Shown piece by piece: positions 1 to 13,825 of a DNA stretch of 64,000 nucleotides. The stretch covers positions 3,588,001 through 3,652,000 of the forward strand of contig NC_051087.1 of NCBI RefSeq assembly GCF_901709675.1. Reading direction: 5' to 3'. Numbering within the stretch: position 1 is the first letter of the stretch; each line of letters opens with the position of its first letter. The position numbers and the translations under genes were made by a program. Source of the stretch: Syngnathus acus. Lineage: Eukaryota > Chordata > Actinopteri > Syngnathiformes > Syngnathidae. Under the pieces are notes generated by a model. It saw nothing but the letters and a program-made list of their open reading frames with translations, searched no databases and had not been told where the DNA came from.

Positions 1-149
1 TTGCCCGGTGGGGTGAGGGGTAGGAGGGGAGGGCAGGTGCAAAGGGAGGACCTTGGAGGGGGGGTACGAGTGTCCGTTGAGCGAGCCAACGGGACAGGGG
101 TTGGGCCTGCGCAGCAGCAGCGTGTGGCACTGCTGGGAGGGGGACAGGC
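1..149 (-). CDS. caskin1: Possible downstream caskin1 exon (proline-rich), cut by window edge
   Basis: On the minus strand an open frame runs from an acceptor-like CCCAG at 150-154 to the window edge. It encodes a Ser/Pro-rich stretch including [11 protein letters not shown] and [11 protein letters not shown]. Composition suits the low-complexity region after the caskin SH3 domain, and position and strand agree with the gene. I could not align it to a remembered caskin segment, so it remains a candidate. Confidence 0.35.
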
Positions 150-1441
150 CTGGGCTCGGGCCAGGAGGAGGATGATGAGGAGGGGGGAGGAGGAGACGGA
201 CAAGAAATGCAAAAACAACAACACAACACGACAACTCATCAGCCCACTTAAAAAAAATAAATAAGAAAGTAAGAATCATCAGAAGAGAATGTATGAGAAA
301 AAAACACGTCCTCGTGTCACCGCAGCAAGAGGAAAAGCATCTATCTCCAAATTGCGTGACTTTCCATTTGAGGGTCACTTCCTGTATGTGAGGTTTCCAA
401 TTAAGGTTTTTTTTTTTGTCAATCATTATCAATAGTCCAGCAATGTGAAAAATAATCTTGCCGTTGCACTTTTGTAACATTCCTTGGAAATCACAATGTC
501 CTAGCTGTCCTAGCCACAACAATGTATATATTTACAGTGGACTTTTTTTTTTTTATAATAGAAACGGGAGTGTACACTTATAGAGATAGATGCTTTATTT
601 TTTGTGACGTATGAACAAGCAGCACAAGCATGCACAACAGTAGCCTTCATCACTAAGCATCCTTCTTCATGTGAGCACACGGGTCACATGATCGCAAGAC
701 CAAGAATAGACTTTTCGTTTGACATGCGATGAAGCCGCGGGGAGCAATTGTGTCAGTAAATCTTGGCCCACAAACCCACTGGAACCTTCACAAAATGTGC
801 TTGATTTGCAAATACCAACATTATCTGCCAACGTCAACCATTGACAAGCTACTCAACGTTTTGCTTTATCTTGCAAAAAAAAAGTCATAGCGTAAAGTCA
901 TGACGGCAGCAAACTTAACGTTTGTTGGCGATCCCTGTTGAACTTTACGGTAAAACTAAACAGAACACAACAAATCTTACAAAAGTCTACTAGCTTAAAG
1001 CTAACGGGGCTAACAAAACTAGCATATTTGAACTTTGTGATTCAGGCCACTGTCGAATTTTCAAGTTCATAGACTGTATCGTACATCTGGACAGTATGAA
1101 TACATCAGATCTGAGCTTAGATTTAGGAGTATTACCATCACCAGTCGAAAAGTTGAATTGAGAGCTTTGGACACCACTTTTGGTCACTGGCGGAGCTCGG
1201 ATTTTTTTCCTTGGGGGCTCCGCCAGTGTTATCGTTAACACAATGTCCAGTGGCGATTTACAGTCTATGGTTGCATTCACTGGGTAGGATGGAATAATAG
1301 GAGAAATATAAATGGAAAGGAAAAAGATGGGTTGAAGTGATGTTTTGGGTGGGAAAAGCTATGAGTCACATGTTAAAATGGAGCTTGTAAGCTGTCTAAC
1401 TAATGATTAGCTAGAGCTACATAAAAAGGCCGCTGAGCACG

Positions 1442-1502
<61 letters not shown>

Positions 1503-4500
1503 ACGGCTGTGGTGCGGGTGTTCACCTGCCCTCTTGATGACTTCCACCATGTTGGACGGGAAGTAGCCCACGCGGTCATTTCCTGTGCGGTTATCGTGAA
1601 TGCACCCTTTCCAACGGCCGTCCGAGTGCTGCTCCAAAACCTGCCGACGCAAACAAAGTCACACTCGGAGCGAAAATGGATCAATTAGCTGATGATTTGA
1701 CACATGATGATTTGACACACGTATACTGCGGTTCATTTTTTGTACCGTAATAATGTCTCCCGATTTGATGTTGAGGCTGGTGAGGTCGTAGTTGTTGCAG
1801 TAATCCTTCAGCGCTCGCACCTGCATGGCAGCAGAAGCATCTACAAAACACAAGCACAAGCCGAGCAGAGAAGTGCTGAGGTGAACGGCAACGGAGATTT
1901 GCAATCTCACATCAAAGTGAAAGAAGACTGTCGTTTTCATTTTGTCCAAAACAACAAAATAGGAAAAAGGACTTGGTGCATCCTCACTGTGTAATTCCCA
2001 ACCACACTAATGTAGCAAATGGTGAAATTTTACTTCCAGTCATTTGTGTTGAATTTGCACTCACCTCTGAGGAGTTGCTTGATCTCACGGCTGGCCTGAG
2101 TGGTGGTGAACTGGTTCACAATGTCCAGTGCGGTTTGACTCAGAGTGTTCCTCACTCCGGCACTGATCCCACTCTGAGTGAATAAACAACAGGAATGCAC
2201 GATTACATTTTCTGTGCAAATTCTAATCAACCTAAGAACAAATTAAAAAAAAAAAAAAAAACTCAAGTCCTGCCACTCTATTTATTTTACAACGCTAAGA
2301 ATTATATTCTTTCTTTCAGTCTTTCTGCTCGCTTGCCTGCATCTTTCTCCTTCCATTATGGAATGTTCATCCAGTCTCACATTTACTCAATGAGTCAGTG
2401 CGGCCTCGCATCATCCAAGAAGACTGACAAAAAAAAAAGCCCCGCGATGACATTTTGCGGCTAAAATTTCACCATCTCTCAAGCATGACTGACTTGTTTG
2501 CTACTCAGGCCGTTTTGCAGAAGTGGCAAAAAAAATAATAAAGCAGAAGAAATCTAAAGGTGCACCAACCAATACAATATAATGACAATAACAAATAAAA
2601 AGAATGACAAACATTTTTAACATATAACCCCTATAATATTATTAAATAAGTAGTACAGGTGAAGCAACTCCTTTCGACAGACTTACTTCCAGCAGGAGGC
2701 GCACTACCTCTGTCTTCCCACAGAGGGCAGCCTGATGCAGAGCTGTACCAGACTCGGACTGTCTGTTGATATCAATGCCGGCCTGAATCAGCAACCTGCA
2801 ACGTGGATTGGAATCGAGCACTATCACATTAAATTGTCTTTTTACAGACAGTGGAGACTAAAAGTGTCATGAGTGACATTTTCAGACCGTATTACGTCCA
2901 TGTGTCCGTTCTTGGCGGCGAGATGAAGAGGCGACACCCCGTTGGGGTCGGAGGGTTTGGGCTCCAGCATGGCGGCGCACATGTTGCTGCTGAGCAGGAG
3001 CTGAACCACCTAACACAAATATACCATGTTAAATTAAAAACGTGAATGAAATCACGCTTGAATTCACAATTGTTTCCGAATAGGCTTCAAAGTGCACAAA
3101 AGAGTAATTAGGGATGAGGCACGCAATTAAGTCGGCATTATCGTTTTGAACTGAATGTCTTCTAATGCTGCATGGGAGCGGTTTTACACTGCTAGTGATA
3201 CAAATTTAATTTAAAAAAACAAGTTATGATTTTTGTTTGGACCAGATCAAAAGGTTGACAGAAAGCCATAGGGACCTCCTAAAAATGTTTATTTATGTCA
3301 GTGGTGCCTCGGCCTTCAGTGGGGATTTACCCAACTTAATCCATCTCTTAATACCAATCCCAGCGAAAAACAAAACAAAACATCATACTCCCCATAGATG
3401 CTGATTATTAAATGTAATAATGTGTCCAGATCGCCAGACATGTTTTGCTCGTTGAACTTGCTTGTAACTCTGCTCCGACGAACCAATAAATTTGAAATCA
3501 AATTGGTCCCATTGCTAATATAGTTTGTATTATGTCATGTAGCACTTCTGATTCTGAAAGTCTTGGGTAGATCTTCCCGTGTCAGAGTAACCAGTAAATT
3601 TGTAGATTTAAAAAAAATAATTGTTGAATATTTGCTGTTGCTAACTTTGTGTAATGACACCATCTAGTGGCTATAAAAGAAATTACACCTCATGACGTTA
3701 TGAAAAGCAGACATATATTTCAACAAAAATTCCACATCCTCTCACAGGAACAGTCGTTAAAACATTAGATGGCTCCAACCTGCAAACGACATACCCTCAT
3801 GTCCTCCGAATAAGTGGCGCTAACAGCTTGTGGCTAATGCTAGTGGGCTAATGTGGCTAACTGACGCACTAGCTTTATTTTCGTTTTTTGAGAAGAACAA
3901 TAATGAAGTATATAAGCAGAGAAGGCCTTGCTGACCCTGACCACTCACCGGCAATTTCCTCGTGGCATATTTTTATTTTGCTTTCATACTCACTGCGACG
4001 CGTCCAAATTCACAGGCTAGGTCCAGCGGCGTTTTTCCCGCGGTGTCCGAGATACACGTGTTGGACTGGTGTTGCAGCAACATCTCCGACTGCAAAAACA
4101 CAAAACGGTGCTTGTAAATGTCACGCTTCATCGCTAGAAAAAACAAAAAATAACACGCACGATACAGAAAATCACAAGTGTTACCCCATCATAGTGTCCG
4201 TGCTGAGCAGACAGGTGCAGAGGGATCTGTCCTTCGTCCGACTGTCCGTTGACGGACGAGCCCGCCTTCAGCAGCATTTTCAGTGGTTCAGTCTTGCCTT
4301 GCCAGGCGGCGTAATGCAGAGGACGCATCCCTACACAAACACAGGTGACACCCTTAAGCAAACACATGTCGAGAATATGAAGTCACAGAATTTCTGATTC
4401 CAAAGGTAATGCAAGTCGTCTACCAAATCATATTATTTATTTAAAACTGCTGTTTATTGTGACTCTTTTGCTTGGCACATTTTTTTTTTTTTGCATATAT

Positions 4501-7500
4501 CTGACCTTTCATACCCCTGTACTGTAATTCTACAGTCATAGGAAAAAGCATTGCAATGAAAAGGCAACTTCCTTGGCGGAGGTAATAAAGATTCTCAGTC
4601 GGTAATTTTTTGCGGTGTTTGCTGTGAGGCGCATCAGATGATGCCTCCCTCGGGAATTGCCGTCAAATTACTTGTTCCACACTCCGTGACCCCGTTATTA
4701 TAGCGCAGGAGTGTGAATGCTTCCGGGACCTCCAAGACAAACTGCTTCCAAGCAGGGAGGCCTGCAGAAGAGCTTGTGAATGAAAAAAAAAAATGTTTTG
4801 AACCAATTTGGCTTATTTTAGAGTGCACCCTTTAACACTTAGGAAAACATGGCTGTTAGTGTTGCTGCTGCTATATTTAGAAATATCCCCCCCCCCCCCC
4901 AGGAAGGATGTTGGCCCAGCTGATTGGCCACCTTCCAGGTTGTCCTTTTTTTCTTCCGAGGCAGGAATCAACAGGGTTGGTTGGTTATCTTGGCATCTTA
5001 AGTGGCATTTTATCTGCTGGCTGTCTTAACACGGAGAAGGCTAAACGCTTTCCACTGAAGGTGAGGTCCCATCCACTTTCTGTTTATGAAACATATAAAT
5101 GACACTTGAGGTTGCGCTCGTTTTGGTTGGTCTAGTCTAAGTCGACTGTGTTGACCCCCACAACAGTTGCCATTTCTCGAAACCTTTTGATTCATTGTAG
5201 AATTAAAAAAATGCCTTGGACCAATAACAAACATGTTACCAGGCCCCTTACAGTTCCCGAGCCAGACTTTGGACCACTGGAATAGGGTCTATAAATCTAG
5301 AAATACAACAAGGACGTATACAAAGCCTCCTATATCACTTCAGGAATGCAATGCAGAAATAATTGATGGCTTCCTCGCAACATCTTCTGTGGTGAGCTAC
5401 TCCAGGAGGTACAGCACAATGGAGGGGGATGGGAGCGAGGGGGGTCTGCGTCCGTTTAGAGACGCACCGTGTATGATGGCAGACTTGGGAAAAGGCAGTC
5501 CTCCATCCTAGGGGATTTATGTCTCCCATCTGCCCTGAGACTTCTGTCTTCTCATGTTCTGCCAAACTGCGATGGATGAAGATATTAGAGGAGGATGGCA
5601 GTGGGGGGCGAGGTGGGGGGGGGCTTGAGATGAAAAAAAAAAAAAAAAAAGAAAATCTGGGCTGTTCTCCTTCCTCTTGGCTCTCGCTCTCACTTCTGCT
5701 CTCTTGTTTGCTGTGCACACAAATCTGTCGTTTTGTACAAATATTATTTCGGGCCTCAGAAAGTTCACCGTTTTATTACGTAACAGGGCCTTGTTTTTCC
5801 TCTGTATTTATTGTCACATCTGCTTTTCACAAACAGCATCTACAATAGCGGGGGCACCTTTGGGGGAGCAGCAATAAAAACGTTTTAGATCTGGTGAAAT
5901 AATATTTCTATTGTTTTTATTGTGTTACAGCAACCCGGGTTGGCCACAAAACACAACCACAAATCTGTGGTTGTCAGTTTTTATTCTTGTTTTTTTTTTT
6001 TTCCTGGGGCTGAAGTAAGTCCTCCTTGGCAGTAGTTGGCGCTATGCTACAACAGTTTGATGCCTCAGCGAAACATCATCAGCTCCAGAAAGGAACGTTT
6101 TTTTTCCACCATTGGCACAGTGATGTATTTGTTTGTCACAATGACATGCAATATGCAAATATATTTTTTTTTGGTTACCTTTATTGTCTTTAATGTCCAC
6201 GGCTGCCTGAGCCTCCAGCAGCAGAGAGATCATCTCCTTATTGCCACTCAGAGCAGCATGATGCAGAGGCGACAACCTTCACACATACACAGATGATGTG
6301 AAAATGTTACACCTTAATACACACGCATGTGTAAGATCATAACTTGAAGCCGGGTTAATCTTCGGCGCAGAACAGCTCCACCCCTCGGCTCAGTGAAAGA
6401 GCGATGTCGCTGGGTGGGGGGTGCAAATGACCTACTTCCATTAATAAGCAATTGCTCTGCCCTAGAGCCTGGCATACACTCGTGTGTGTGTGTGAGTGTG
6501 TGTGAGTGTCTAATGGATCCCCCGTGAATATAAAAGCCGGGCCCTGGAGCTGAATCGACCAATCATCAGTCATTAAACATGCAGTGGGGACCGATGATGC
6601 GATTCCAATCAGCGTGTTAAAAAATCCCAAACCAAATGGAACACAATGACAAACCAAGCATACGCGCACATAAAGATCATCCAATCACAAAGTCTAAAAA
6701 TAGCCTGAACTCAAGAGTTGTGGATTGTAGGGAACACTGACACACTATTTCAAAAAATGTCTACTCATGTAGCTACAGAGGTGGGAAGTATATATATAAA
6801 TTTACTCTGTAACATGTACGGAACTTTTTAGATGAATTGCAGAGGCCGCAGTCGTTTAAATACCTTTGACTTTATCTTGAGTATTTTTTCTTAAGAAAAA
6901 AAAATGATTGTATAGACATATTCGACCTTACTTTCAGTTGACAGGAAGTGACAAAATGGCCGCCATTTGAGAAACAGGTCAATTTTACTGCTTAATTCTT
7001 ATTCCACAAACACAATATAATCAGAACACCGTGTTTGAACTAGTAAGGGCAACTAGGACATATTATTGTAAGGAAAAAATGATTGTATAGACATATTGTA
7101 CCTCACTTTCAGGTGACAGGAAGTGGCAAAATGGCCGCCATTTGAGAAATTCAGGTCAAATTTACTGCTTAATTCTTATTCCGCAAACACAATATAATCA
7201 GAACACCGTGTTTGAACTAGTAAGGGCACCTAGGACATATTATTGTAAGGAAAATATCTGACTTGTCCTTTAAGCATTCATTGACAATTTCAGGCCTGGT
7301 CTTCTGTCAAAACTTTCACATTAGCGATCACAATAGTATTGGGGGAAGCATTATGTGAATGAAGAAGCTGTTTCTCCTTACCCATCTGCATCCTGAATGT
7401 TGACGTTCACCCTCTTGGCTGCTCCGAGGAGCTCTGAAACGCAAGGAGAATTGTTATAGAAATAGTCTACATTTCAATATATGAAAAAAAAAAATACATT

Positions 7501-10500
7501 AGGGATTCATGTATTCTCGGCTTTACATATTCATTTATTCCCTGCAGGTTTCCGGAACGCTGCAGAATTTTTATGCCCTTTGAGGGCCGCAAAACATAAC
7601 AGCGGTTCTTCCGGAAAGGGGTGAGCTCAGAGCAACTGAGCGATTGAATGGAAGCATAAAGTCACAGTGAGGCTGTGAAGGAGCCTGCGGGGTCACTGCA
7701 GCTTGTGAATGACAACTAGTTGCTGTAAAGACTGTAAAGGCCAAAAATTCAAGTGTGAGGGGAAAATCTTAGAGCAGCTATTTTGTCCTTACCAGCAGGC
7801 TAGGCTGTAAGAAGTCAAGAAGTGCAAATGAGATTTTCGGGTTATAATAGTCTGAGATTTTTTTTTTTTAATATTATAGTTCATTTTTGTTTTGACTTTT
7901 TAGTTAAATTTTGGGAAGGGTAAGTGCCGATACCAGGTGTTGGTACCGTGCTGAAACTCGGCATCATTTCAAGGTATCGGTACTCATGACGATGTCCGAT
8001 ACTAGTCTGCTGCCCTCTTGTGGACATACAATAGAAAATTAATTTCAAGCAATTTTAAGTAGAATGATAGAAAGAGAATTAAAATGATATGTAATTGTTT
8101 TTTACTGGGTGCGGAGGGGGTTATATATCAAAAGTACAGTGGTATTGGTACTTGGTATCGGTATCACTGACTACTCAAATGTTCCGCACTCCTACTAGTA
8201 TTGGTCTAAAAAAGGGTTGTAGAAAATGCCAAATTCATTTCAATTAGTTTTAGAGCAAGTTGGTTAGTTGTTATTTTTTTCTGAAATAATAGTTTCGTAT
8301 TATTATTATTATTTGTAATATTGAGCAAAAATTATTATTATTTGTAATATTGAGCAAAAATAAATCACATATTGTTATGATTACTATTATTCGAATTTGT
8401 CTCAACGTATCCTAAAGTCAAGGATGGAAAAACAAAAGTGTTTTCCAATTTGCTGCTGGCAGATGTGGGTTTATCTTTGCAAAAAAAAAAAAAAAAAGCG
8501 CAGCGTGACTGCGTAAGGTATTTAGTATTTGATTTTTTTTTTTTCCGCATATATATTCCTGATGTTTGGGTGAGTGTGCATGGAAGTGATGTAAGTGTGC
8601 GTGTGGCGATAACCTTGATCTTTGAAAGCACATAAGAAGGATGAAGACACCAAACTGCAGCAAGGAATGCTCACACACACACACCCAGAGTGCTGGTTTG
8701 GTTCTCTGCGTCTACTTTTTTTTTTTTTTGGTCAAACCCTCATAATCCATGCACCAGGCCGTAATCTGTAGCTGTTCTGTAATCTGGGCAAAAGCTTTTC
8801 CCCTTCTCTCCACATCCCTATCTGCACTTCATCCCTTCATCCTGCTCTCACACTCTAATTTCCCCTGTAATTTGCTAAAGAGTGGCAGCTGATTGGTGGT
8901 TGTGCAGTTCTGTTTACACTCCGCAGCTGACAAGCGTGCGCGTGTGTGTGCGTGTGTGTGTGTGTGTTTGTTTTCGCCCTCTCTACTGCCATCACTCTTG
9001 GATTAACTGTAAAAAAAAAAAAAAAAGGCGCCATCCCTTCCCCCCAGTTGGACTAGCAGCGGAATCAATGAGTACAGATATCTGTGTCAACGTCAGACTG
9101 TCAGTTAGTCACAGAAGCAAAGCAGCCTGCATCAAAAATAACTAGTAAATAGGATTTTTACAAATTTATTTTTATTAAGTGATTGCTTTAGGGATTGGGA
9201 ATATTAACATAGACAAATAGTATGAATAAAATAATTTATGCGTACATTTTAAATATAGAAATATATTTAAATATTTTAAAATATATGAATTAGATTTTCG
9301 GAGTTTAAAAATACTTCATTAATTTAGTACTTATCCAGTTTTCATTTATTATCTCATTTAAAAAAATGGTGTGGTTATTTATTGTCATGAAAAGTAAAAA
9401 TAAATATTAAGAAAATAAACCATTTTGCATGCACTTTCAAATTTTTCCTGGTGATACATTATTGAGCATTTTCTGCAATTAATTTTCTCATAATCAGTGT
9501 CGTGCGGAGTTCAAAATTCCTATATGTTAATTTTAGCCATGACGCTGCAACTGAGACTCTGTTACCGTGGCAACCGCTCGACGATTGCATATGCAACTCG
9601 CATACCGTCGGCCGCTTGGCTATGATCTGATATTCCTGCAACAAACTGATCTCGCGCGACAATGCGCTAGAAATTGCCCCGACTTAATTCGCATTCAAGG
9701 CCAATGAGCTTGCTGGCGGGCAACTTTTAGGAAGAGACTCTCAGTCTCAAGACCATCTTCTTGAGATAGGAAGTGCTGGGGAGTGAGCTTCTCCTGGGTC
9801 TTCATTACCAGGATTTCTCAAGTTCTGTTTCACCTCTGTCTGCACATTTGCACACACGTGTAAAAGCAAGCTGAGGCTCACACAATGTGTCAACGTTATT
9901 TACGGCAGACTTAAAGGGAAAGTCTAGCCAGAAAATGCTAGTCTAAGCATGATATTGATTAATATTGTGTTTGTGGAATGTGAATTAAGCAGCAAATTGC
10001 ACCTGCTCCTATCCATCTCAGGGGGCGGCCATTTTGCCACTTCCGGTCGATTGAAAATGACATCACGGTTGCTCAGGGCTCAGCTTGCAAATGTAACATG
10101 ATTTTGGCTTCTCACAATCATGAAAACATTTTAAGAAAATGTGCCATTTAAGTTCCTAGTAGTAAAATGACCCTGAAACACCCTTTGACGGATATAGTAA
10201 CATTCAAAGTTACAGGCGGGTTGTCATTTCAATTAAATTCAATTCAAAATGGCAGGGTTGAATATTTTGTGGATATTTACATACTTACTGAATCAATCGG
10301 AGCATTGAAATGAACTCAATAGTGAATCAAATGAAAACACAACCCAACTCAAAATCAAACTGTAAAGAATAAAAAACGAATCAAAGACTCAAAATCGAAT
10401 CAAATCGTGAGGTTCGTAACTCATTCGCTCCCAAAGCCAGATTTGTTTTCAGACGACATTAAATCGACGGTAAAGGGTCTGAAAAAGGGTCTGGCGCTGA

Positions 10501-11659
10501 ATCCAACCCGATTAATCAGAATGCATGTCGGGCCGGGCCCTAGTAACGACTCTCTAGCCAATATTAATATTCCTGACTGCACAACCTCTCCAATGAAGGC
10601 AGAGAGTTGCAGTGATCCTCCAGCAGTGAGGCCTGTTTAATTATTCAGACGTAAATCCGCTCTCCTGTCGCGTCGCACACCTTCCATCACTCACCCTTTA
10701 ACCTCTCATCGTGACTTCCTTTTTTTACCTTTCCTCCATGCAGCCTCCCAGCTTACTCGCCCTTCCTTTCCTCTCTCTCTCTCGCTCTCTCTCTGTCAGC
10801 ACACACAGTGGACTGAACACTCAGAGCTGATTTGCTCTGGCATTTGAGGAGAAGCATTTTTCTTCACCGTGGCACTGCTGGCTGAGACGAGTGCAGAGGA
10901 GAAAGGGGACTGTGGGGCCCAGCCCAAAGGAGGCGAAATATAACAGAAAGGAGATACGATTAAAAGGCCAGGCAAGGCGGAGAACACGAGTTAAGGAGGA
11001 GGTGAAACAGGCGAGGCGGCGTAAGGCTGCGTTGGCAAGACTGTAATTGAAATCTAATTATCACCTCCAGCCCTCAGATGACACCCCGTCAACAACTCTC
11101 GGGCACGTGAGCGCCGGCGTCGTCACGTGCGCTCTCGTCATCATCACACTATTACCATTAACATCTGGCGTCTTTACACACCAATAATCCCCCTGTCCCG
11201 AGAGCAGTGGGAGGACCTTGATGCACTTGCATCTCACGCACGCACACACACATGCACACACACGACCTGTGTATGCAGTTTGTCCAGAAATCCCAGAAAT
11301 ATCTTTGCACGCGTGCAACGTCATCACTATGATGCTGACGTCACAACATACATACAGGCATCCTCCCATCCCCTCGTTCCTCTCAAACAACACATCCTCT
11401 GTGTATGAGGCTACTTATGCGTAAATGCAAAAAAATCATTCAAGTGCAGTTTATGTCCATTTCAATTATCTCGGGTGCAACGTCACACACAAATGACAAA
11501 CATTTATACTTGGCGCGCGCGTGTGTGTGTACGTGTGCCAAAGAGGTTGTCGGGCATCTACTCACTGGCTTTCCCGGGCCGAGGTCTCTGCAGGAGGCGC
11601 TGAACTGTCAGCAAGTCCTCGGTCTTGACGGCCTGGAGAAGCTCCTGGTCCTTCCCCAT
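1..11659 (-). CDS. caskin1: Caskin-1 (CASK-interacting ankyrin/SH3 scaffold), N-terminal half; 3' part off the left edge
   Basis: Synaptic scaffold that in mammals binds CASK. Coding exons in transcription order: 11566-11659 (start codon, [12 protein letters not shown]), 7382-7433, 6179-6276, 4185-4330, 3994-4089, 2888-3009, 2687-2795, 2065-2173, 1746-1840, 1526-1640. All junctions are GT..AG and phases agree. The first eight exons encode the ankyrin block (for example SALHH-type [46 protein letters not shown]). The last two encode an SH3 domain ([16 protein letters not shown] and [17 protein letters not shown]). Residues follow human CASKIN1 rather than CASKIN2, for example [10 protein letters not shown] and [10 protein letters not shown]. 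The first intron (7434-11565) is about 4 kb. An open stretch at 1-149 may be a further exon. The proline-rich region and SAM domains would lie beyond position 1. Identity is very secure; exact edges are by eye. Confidence 0.95.
149..1525. other. caskin1: Caskin1 intron sequence, no further exon recognised
   Basis: AT-rich intronic sequence with short poly-A/T tracts. A short stretch near 1180-1235 contains complementary halves around GGCGGAGC and GCTCCGCC (a small hairpin). No conserved frame with splice sites was seen, apart from the CA repeat at its end. Confidence 0.5.
1449..1502. repeat. (CA)n microsatellite
   Basis: About 26 near-perfect CA dinucleotides in the caskin1 intron immediately downstream of the second SH3 exon, within 25 bp of its splice donor. 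Confidence 0.95.
6902..7252. repeat. Tandem duplication of a ~175-bp unit in caskin1 intron
   Basis: Two adjacent direct copies, about 6902-7073 and 7074-7252. Each contains ATGATTGTATAGACATATT, then GACAGGAAGTG, AAAATGGCCGCCATTTGAGAA, and ends CTAGGACATATTATTGTAAG. By eye the copies are above 90% identical. A diverged relative in the opposite orientation appears near 9910-10070 (AATATTGTGTTTGTGGAAT, GCGGCCATTTTGCCACTTCC), so the unit is a dispersed repeat that also duplicated locally. Confidence 0.85.
7434..11565. other. caskin1: Large first intron of caskin1
   Basis: About 4.1 kb between the start-codon exon and the second coding exon. It contains poly-A/T runs, short ATT and TAATATTGAGCAAAA duplications near 8300-8360, a GT/GC-rich patch near 8935-8965, a diverged dispersed repeat near 9910-10070 and a CT-rich run near 10770-10798. 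No coding exon or RNA gene was recognised. Confidence 0.6.
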
Positions 11660-12060
11660 GTCCTTCACTCCACGTCCCGCCGCTCTCCTCCGCCGTTAAT
11701 CCGTGCTACATCCCGTCGCCGCTCGGGGCCTCCCTCTGGAGCAGAGGCGCGCGAGGGAACGAGGTGCAGCCCGGGGGACAGAGATGCTCCAATTCGGGGC
11801 CCAAGCGGTCCGCCACCGATTCCGCTCCACGACTGCCGTCCCTTTCAGCGTTTCGGCAATTCGACCCGCGTGTGTGTGAGTGCGTGCGTGGATTTCACCG
11901 GCTGTACGCGGCGGTGGAGCTCTCGAGCGCCCTCCTCCCAGCTCACGTGTCACGCACGCGCAGGAGGCGCGCGCTCCCTCCTGGCGCCAAAATGATGGAC
12001 AGGCACGCGCACGACAGGAACACGCGCCACGCCAGTTGCTGTCATCACCTGACCTGAGTG
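11660..12060 (-). promoter_or_regulatory. caskin1: GC-rich 5' region of caskin1 (probable CpG-island promoter)
   Basis: Directly upstream of the caskin1 start codon the sequence becomes markedly GC- and CpG-rich (for example GCGCGCG, CGCACGCGCAGG, CGGCGGTGG) in an otherwise AT-rich region. This fits a CpG-island promoter plus 5' UTR for a brain-expressed gene. No TATA box was identified and the start site is not fixed. Confidence 0.55.
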
Positions 12061-12921
12061 CCTGCGAAATAAATACAGCGGGTGGTTCTGAGTTCTAGTT
12101 TTTCCGTCAACACGTTCGTAACTCAAAACACTCGTATTGACATGAATGAAAGCCTTCCCTGAAACATTTTTCAAATATGTTGAATTGTGAACGCGGGGAT
12201 GATTTTTAAAGACCCAGTTTGGTTTCTACGCTTTTATTTTGGGGGAAGAAGGGAAATACTGTACACGTAATTACTAGTCTGTGACATTATTATCTCAAGA
12301 AATAAAAATGACACAGTACATAGAGAGGAAAATACTCCTGTTACACAAATTAACATTATGATTGGGTTCCAGTAACCTTATTGTTACCCCCCAACCATTT
12401 CTATGCACAGCACATTAACAAATTATGTTTTTCTGCCCCCTAGTGGACAATACGGCTGCAATAGAGCAGAGGTTTTAATTGCGTGTATACAAATGAGTTG
12501 GGTCTCTGGAGTGCCTTCCCACCCATCGTGTGTGAAATTCAACAGACAAATAAAACTTTGATCTGCCTTTTTCTAAAAATGTGTAAATGAGCGAGCCGTT
12601 CTGCATTAATTTTCATAAAAATCGCCCCCATAGCAATTTCTCAACGCAAAAATGAGGTGACTACTTATGCGTGGTGATGTGTCGATGTCCCACATACTTT
12701 GTAAGCTGCAGTTTTTCCATCCTTGGGGTATTTGGAGAAAAGCATGTCACAACACATTATTGAGTCACCGGGAAACTGTAATAAATGATTAAAAAGTATT
12801 TTAGATAATCCTTTACTCCTTGAATTAGTTGTACATCAAAGAATGGAAGTCTTCATATACTTCAAAAGTGCACATAATGTATTAGTACAGAGAACATTTC
12901 TGTTAAAACAAAATACTAATA

Positions 12922-13024
12922 TACCGTTTTTTTCCGTGTATAATACGCCCCCATGTATAATACGCACCCTAACAATGGCATGTTGATGCTGGAAAAAAGC
13001 CTGTACCCATGTATAATACGCACC

Positions 13025-13059
<35 letters not shown>

Positions 13060-13817
13060 TCCCAATGATCGTCACACACGCAGGGAGGCAATGGGTCCCA
13101 TTTTTATAGTCTTTGGTATGGTCTTAACTAGGCTGGATGTATTTTTTTTTGTTGGCGTTGATTTCTCCGACTGCCCGTAAAGGCACCACCGCGATCAGAT
13201 GAAAAGAGAGGAAAGTGACGTGCGCACATGTGAAAAAGGCGGCTCTGTATGGGAGAGACGTTGAAGAGGAATAAAAACACCCTTGGAAACCAAAACTTGC
13301 CCCTCGTCGTGACTCGGAGCCGCAACAAATGTTTCGGATTTGTGTAGGGTACATTGTGACAGCAAACGAGCAGGTGATCGAGCAAGCGTCTGATACGGGA
13401 GCATTGCGTTCGTATGGAGCGTGTTTGAAGTGAACAGCAGAGACGAAAGGAACAAGGAAAGTGTTGTGAAATAAAATATTACCTGTAATACGCATTTTGT
13501 TATTTGCTGATTGTATTAAACTATCACATTCATTGTCAGTCAAGAAGAGAAGAGGACTATTATCCCTTCTTTGACGAAATGACCAGAGCACAGTACAAAC
13601 ACTATTGTTCTTTCGGTATTTATTCAACCCACATTCTTTCACAACATGACAAGAAGAGAACAATACATAAATCAATACTCGTACCAGTACCATGAAAAAA
13701 AAAGAAAAAATAATTAAATTAAAAAAAAATTTTTTTTACCCATGTATAATGCGCACCCCAGATTTTAGGACAATAAATTAGTTAAATTTTGCGTATTATA
13801 CACGGAAAAAAACGGTA
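12922..13817. mobile_element. ~0.9-kb DNA transposon remnant with 27-bp perfect inverted ends
   Basis: The left end TACCGTTTTTTTCCGTGTAT (continuing AATACGC) is matched exactly by the reverse complement at 13791-13817, giving 27/27 identical bases. If the TA on each side is taken as the target duplication, the element begins CCG and ends CGG, which would suit a TA-targeting superfamily. Internal open frames on the minus strand look like no transposase I know, so it is probably non-autonomous. Sub-terminal CATGTATAATACGCACCC motifs recur inside both ends. A fragment of the same family lies near 24296-24480. Confidence 0.85.
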
Positions 13818-13825
13818 AATGCTTG

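Noticed and set aside
13124-13693. 189-residue minus-strand frame inside the inverted-end element
   Set aside because: No DDE/D pattern or zinc finger seen and frames overlap in three phases; probably non-coding transposon interior.
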